Part shown: positions 59,690 to 64,000 of the stretch, piece after piece | Layout of the letters: each line of letters opens with the position of its first letter | Numbering within the stretch: the stretch's first letter is position 1 | Origin: Chaetoderma sp. LZ-2023a | Lineage: Eukaryota > Mollusca > Caudofoveata > Chaetodermatida > Chaetodermatidae | Direction of reading: 5' to 3' | Length of the DNA stretch: 64,000 nt | NCBI GenBank assembly: GCA_034401795.1 | Contig: CM067367.1 | Location: 31,573,329-31,637,328 of the forward strand | Made by a program: the position numbers and the translations under genes | The notes under the pieces: model-generated | Databases searched by the model: none | What the model was told of the DNA's origin: nothing | The model's input: the letters and a program-made list of their open reading frames with translations, nothing else

Positions 59690-59880
59690 AACCTGAATTA
59701 TCATAACCTCAATTTTAAATGTAACTATACAGGTAAGTCGTTGATTATTTTGAAACTAATTTGTCAGGAACTTGTTGCTGATATTGGCAACAGCGGCTCC
59801 CAGTTAAATTGGTTTCAAAATATCAGACTGAATATTGATTAAATTGTAAATGAGTATTCGAATTCGGTCTTGCTGATTCA
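59690..59880 (+). mobile_element. Partial MITE, copy P
   Basis: ACTATACAGGTAAGTCG donor-like site followed by a degenerate hairpin (59734-59835). It lies about 40-230 bp upstream of the oxidase exon on the opposite strand, within its presumed intron. Confidence 0.68.
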
Positions 59881-60015
59881 AATGGTTAATGAACCAACCC
59901 TAATGAACTCTATGCAGAGATCTAGGGATCTACAACAATTATTATATCTTTTCTATGATTTTTTGAAAATAACTGACACATTGAATAACATGATTTTCTG
60001 AAAACGGTTGCAACT

Positions 60016-60298
60016 GATGAATCCAGTTTTAGCTATGCCCCCATCTTTAGCTAAGCTCCACCCACAATTCTCACGTGTTGGAACAGATGGATCCCTGAAC
60101 TCACTGACTATCAAAATATCCAACAGCATGTTTATTAAAATAGTCAAGACATACAATTCGTACAACAACGATACAATTGAGCGTGCGTGACGAACTTAGC
60201 TACATCATTCATGAATTAATTGATTATGACGTCATCCTACATGCCACGCATTTGATTTTGACGTCATATGGCTGACTTAGAAACTGGAATCCTCCATC
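60016..60298 (+). mobile_element. MITE copy Q, lacking the hairpin
   Basis: 283 bp, termini GATGAATCCAGTTT and AAACTGGAATCCTCCATC. Both halves are present (GCTAAGCTCCACCCACA; TTATGACGTCATCC and TTTGACGTCATATG), but the sequence passes directly from GACTATCAAA to ATATCCAACAGCATG: donor site, left arm and apex are gone. Confidence 0.85.
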
Positions 60299-60439
60299 TT
60301 GGTAAAGTACTAATTATTCTTTTAAAAAATCTTCATTCTGATTTAATGCATTTAAGCCTATAACTGAGTTTCGTGAAGTATAATTATTTTTCCATGTGCT
60401 TTGCGCAGTCCACTCAAGTGTGTACGATCTACGCAAACG

Positions 60440-60650
60440 TAGCGCCAGTTGTATTTCTCTAAGGCCGTGTTCACATTAGAGAGTTAGCCCGAAGCAAAGT
60501 CGAAGTTTCGGTTACTGTCGTAGGTGTGAACGCGCTAATTCGAAACTTACGTCGGAACAGTTAATTCGTCAAAATCTGCGGATTAACTAATTCGAAGGAG
60601 TTGTTTCGAAGGAAATCGCGAATGTGAACACGTCATCACTAGGGGCGCTA
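60440..60650. mobile_element. Small MITE-like element with 12-bp perfect inverted repeats
   Basis: CGTGTTCACATT (60466-60477) and AATGTGAACACG (60621-60632), with an outer TAGCGCC (60440-60446) and GGCGCTA (60644-60650). The interior is rich in TTCGAA-type motifs. Not related to the other MITE family. Confidence 0.65.
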
Positions 60651-61411
60651 TTTAACGAGAATCTAGCGAAAGACCACGTGAGTATTGTTGATCATTTCAG
60701 CGATTCATTCAGTTGTTTGGACACGTCTGTTCGTATTTATGCACGTGTTCATCCAAACACGTGTTTCTTGTTTATTTATATACTCGCCCGTCCGTCCATC
60801 CGTCTGTTCGTGTATTCATTCATTCATTTCTTCAGTCGCTTGGTCAATAAGTATGCATGCAGCAAAAAGAGAAGCGTATTGTATATGTCTGTATACAATT
60901 CAGCAAGCGCGGGTCAATTGCATTGATTTAGGCCGCTGATTAATCCATTGTTTTGTGATTACACATAGTGCACGTACAAAGATCAGATGAAATGACAAAC
61001 ATTGGATAGAATCCGCTTATTGGACAACATTCACAAACACTTTAAATAATGTTCACATTTATGAAAGAAAGTTTAAATTGTGTCATAGAAAATATCCATT
61101 TGCGGAGCGAGAGATTAATTTTGAAAACATAACAGCACTTATTTATGTACACATTAAAACAATACTTTGATTAAAACGTGCGTGACCCCTCGCCCAGTGA
61201 TTAAGCAGGTATGCCATAAAAAGATTCAGTGAACCACACCATACCACCTTGTTTGACGATGTTGCTTTAGGTAAGGCGTTTCAAATAACATATCCTAGCG
61301 ACTGAAATTTAATCATTGATCTACGAATGTAGAACTAGAAATCGGAATTCGTTTACAAAAATGGACATTTCTTATTGGCGCAAATTTTATTTTGAAATAT
61401 GGGCCGTGTGT
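60651..61411. other. No gene recognised
   Basis: A 100-codon plus ORF (60624-60926) is hydrophobic and unrecognised; probably chance. Confidence 0.35.
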
Positions 61412-61580
61412 CGTTTACAAACGGGCGCGCCGATAACAAATTGGCACATGGTCCATGCACCGTTTTCAAACGGGCACGTCGATAGAAAATTGTCATATGA
61501 TTTGGCGCCGTTTATAAACTGGAGCGGCGTTAACAAATTGGTATATGGGCATGCGCCGTTTACAATAACCGTTTTGGTTA
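61412..61580 (+). repeat. 48-bp tandem minisatellite, about 3.5 units
   Basis: Units start at 61412, 61461, 61509 and 61557, each beginning CGTTTACAAACGGGC or a variant. Units differ by about 30 per cent. They lie inside a 138-codon plus ORF (61316-61732), where they give a 16-residue period (APFxNxxxxxKLxYxx). The ORF is otherwise unrecognised. Confidence 0.8.
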
Positions 61581-61732
61581 TTGGCGCGTTACATCAATGC
61601 AAACAATGCTACGTTCAGAATCGTGTTTATAGTTATTTTGTTAACTGGTCCTCGATAGTTATTTTCTTATATGTATATAGAGGGCAGCACAATGGCGGAC
61701 ATAGGTTTATGGTAGGTGTGTTACAACAATAG

Positions 61733-62168
61733 TAATGATGAGGGCATGCCTGGAAGCCAAGCTAGTCTGGGTTTACGGGGCGGGGTCTCCTAGTCCGGGA
61801 GCCAATTTTCAAAAGAGGCCGAGAAAATGGGTTTCGTGAAGCACCCATTACACATTTGGTTTGTCACTTTAGGCTGTTTGGGGGATGTCTCAGGAACAAT
61901 TCTAGCCCTGATCTACAGTTAAATTCTGGCAGCAACAATATATGGCAGCCAATTTTCTATCAGGAGGGTGGCGGCCAATGCGTAAATCTGGAAAAAAAAT
62001 CAGTATTTTTCTTTCTCTTCTCCTAAACTAAAACAAGTTTTTGCTGACCTTCAAGATGATTGGTAAGTTCAAATCAAAATGTTAAAAAATCATCATGTGT
62101 CTTTAATCTTCTCCATTTTCATCATCGTCATCCGTGTCACATGCGAAAACATTATTTTGATTTTTACA
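61733..62168. other. No gene recognised
   Basis: Region downstream of the EADTR-family copy. Nothing identified. Confidence 0.4.
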
Positions 62169-64000
62169 CTATTCAGCTGTCATGCAAGTACAGGATTCGG
62201 TGCATGCCATCCCATTGTGCTGGCATGCACACACGTTACTGCGTGGACATGCAGACGCCTTGCACCTGCACACAATCACCTCAACCAGTCCAACTGGGGC
62301 TGGGTCCTTGGACATTAGGGTGGGTTGGAGAGGTCCATCCTTAGTGTTCCAGCAATTATCATTTGGCTTTGGTAGAGCTTGTTTGACGAGCAGTGACTTC
62401 TTCCAGATAAATGACTGATAGTTAGCTGGATAGATATGTAGCTGGAGGCTGTCAGAAGTTGGAGGCATTCACTCTTCTGCCTTTTCTGACAGAGCATCTA
62501 ATATCTGACTTCATCTGCCCAATCACCAGCTGTCCGATCTGTTGTGTACAGTGAACACACAAACCGTTCGCATGCACAAACAGTGTCATCTGTTGGCGGA
62601 ATGATATTCCCAGCTGCGACACTTGCTTTTGCCACTTTTCATCTCTGCAGAGATGTCTCACAGCTGTCATCTTCCCAATGCCACTGAAGGCACTCGTCGC
62701 GCCATCCTGTGAGTGCATGCAAGGATGGAAGTGCTTTACATACATCTGGACCAATTAACCGAAACGATTTTGTGGATTGGGATGTACCGTAGCCTTTGGT
62801 TCACTCCTGTATGAAACCAAAGTTTCTGGCACATCATTGCGTTTTACATGTGTATGCATATGACAGCGACGTCTGTGTCTGGTGACTGCATAATAACCTG
62901 TGGGTGATCATATGAAGCATTGTGTGCATGCAGTATAAGCCTTGTTGTGGCTTTTTCATGGTCAGACTCCAGTGATGAGAGTTTTGAGACATGCCCTCGT
63001 ATTATCGACCTGCATTCCTTTCCATCCTTGAAACATCCACCGAGAACCATCTGGTCACCGAGAGACAGTTTATCTGGTGCAGTTTGACACCATCGTTCAG
63101 AAAAGAAGGCACAGCGATTCGCCTTGTTGTTGGGATTCTTGATGTACTTGTCCCATTGTTTGAGTACGGGTGTAGTGTGTCCCAAGATCTTAATTTCTAA
63201 TGCTGTATATAACCCCCGTCGCATACGTTCTCCTGACTTCATGGTTGGTCAGCGATAAAAAAAAATCACGTCAATTCAGTTGCAGCCATTCTCACCAAGT
63301 GTTCCAATATAATATCATAATACTTCTCCGCCAGTCGTCCAAATGTCTTGGCGCCGCCAGATCTGATATTATGGACTATAGCCATTGCATCTGTGATATT
63401 TGTGGTGGGTAGTGGCTCTTCACTAATGGGTAGGTTTGACAATACTTGGACATCCTTTTCCAGCTCCACTAGCAGATCGCTCTTCACATTCTTACACAAA
63501 CTACCATCAGAATGCGCTAGTGCACAAGGCACAGCTGATAGCTCATGTGCAAGAACGTTCTTCATATTTACATCTCTGGATCTAGCAACAATCAGTAATC
63601 TTCCAAAAATATCTCTATCAGCACTAATAACAGCAGCTACCTTATCTTTGGCTGCTTTAAGCGTCTTATTCCTTACCATTGATGCAAACCTCTTAATATT
63701 CATGTGTGGCAAGATTTCCCAGAAAGATTTCTCATTGCTGTAGAGGCATTTCATAACAAACTCATTCATTTGCTCCCGACCAGTTTCTTTTGCTGCCACG
63801 AGGCGTGCTGCGACAGGTTGTGGCAGCATCACACCAGATACAATGTTGATAATGGACTGGCACTCCTCTTCGAGGGTATCAATGTCGAAGGGATTATTGC
63901 AACACCCGAACTGAATGCAGACATCACCCTCTGGACATCACCTTCATCTCTCTTTTGCCTCTATGCCCCAGTATCCTTGTGTGTTCCGACGTGTTCATTG
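62169..64000 (-). pseudogene. EADTR-family copy, best preserved, running off the right edge
   Basis: Minus-strand blocks in family order. 63832-63266: NIKRFASMVRNKTLKAAKDK, ADRDIFGRLLIVARSRDVNM, LAHELSAVPCALAHSDGSL and TFGRLAEKYYDIIL. 63242-62844: MKSGERMRRG, CFKDGKECRSI, then a damaged acidic motif ESDHEKATTRLILHAHNAS (relatives: QEEADTRIILH) and QSPDTDVAVICIH. 62754-62452: GATSAFSGIGKMTAVRHL, a helix-hairpin-helix-like GxGKxTA segment. 62468-62169: LPPTSDSLQLHIYPANYQSF and a Cys-rich tail C-C-C...C-C. The SPDTDV and GxGKxTA order recalls PIN/FEN-type nucleases, but that is inference. A T9 run near 63260 shifts the frame and adds a TGA; other breaks follow 62844. N-terminal part lies outside the window. 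Confidence 0.65.

Noticed and set aside
63243-63268. Selenocysteine or programmed frameshift at the TGA and T9 run
   Set aside because: The family has no known recoding, the copy shows other breaks, and a T9 slip (mutation or miscall) is simpler.

Overview
The window is metazoan nuclear DNA, probably from a marine invertebrate; the phylum cannot be fixed from the sequence alone. The evidence is AT-rich intergenic DNA, long trinucleotide microsatellites, several classes of decayed transposon, a single-exon-like rhodopsin-type GPCR with a decayed paralog nearby, and many fragments of a multi-copy gene family known mainly from invertebrate genomes. Bona fide host coding sequence is sparse: one intact GPCR (27188-28159, repeated at 41034-42005) and one terminal exon of a polyamine-oxidase-like flavoenzyme (59456-59653), both on the minus strand.

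Layout. 1-5.45 kb: decayed minus-strand pieces of the multi-copy family (called here the EADTR family after its acidic motif), one palindromic MITE and a (CT)n tract. 5.47-9.39 kb: an I-superfamily non-LTR retrotransposon (endonuclease, reverse transcriptase, RNase H) with 15-bp target-site duplications. 9.4-15.1 kb: foldback elements, a (TAA)n tract, more EADTR-family debris on both strands and a MITE. 15.4-17.7 kb: a 5'-truncated CR1/L2-type retrotransposon (minus). 17.7-28.2 kb: MITEs, GPCR pseudogene, a nested repeat block with tRNA-like promoter boxes, and the intact GPCR. 29114-29613 is a 500-N gap. 29614-42959 repeats 15768-29113 almost base for base. 43-44 kb: the rest of a second CR1/L2 element split by a MITE. 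44-64 kb: MITEs, a Harbinger transposase remnant, foldbacks, microsatellites, the oxidase exon and, at the right edge, the best-preserved EADTR-family copy.

Two observations dominate. First, the 13.3-kb repeat is a perfect dovetail: the end of the left contig equals the start of the right contig, the gap is exactly 500 N, and the differences are single-base indels near contig ends. This looks like an unmerged contig overlap, not biology. Second, about 17 independent loci carry one MITE-like family, roughly 280-445 bp, with short terminal inverted repeats, a central near-perfect hairpin of about 90 bp, clusters of TGACGTCA (CRE-type) palindromes in one half, and a conserved CAG/GTAAG splice-donor consensus beside the hairpin in the other. 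This family is the best candidate here for an undescribed system.
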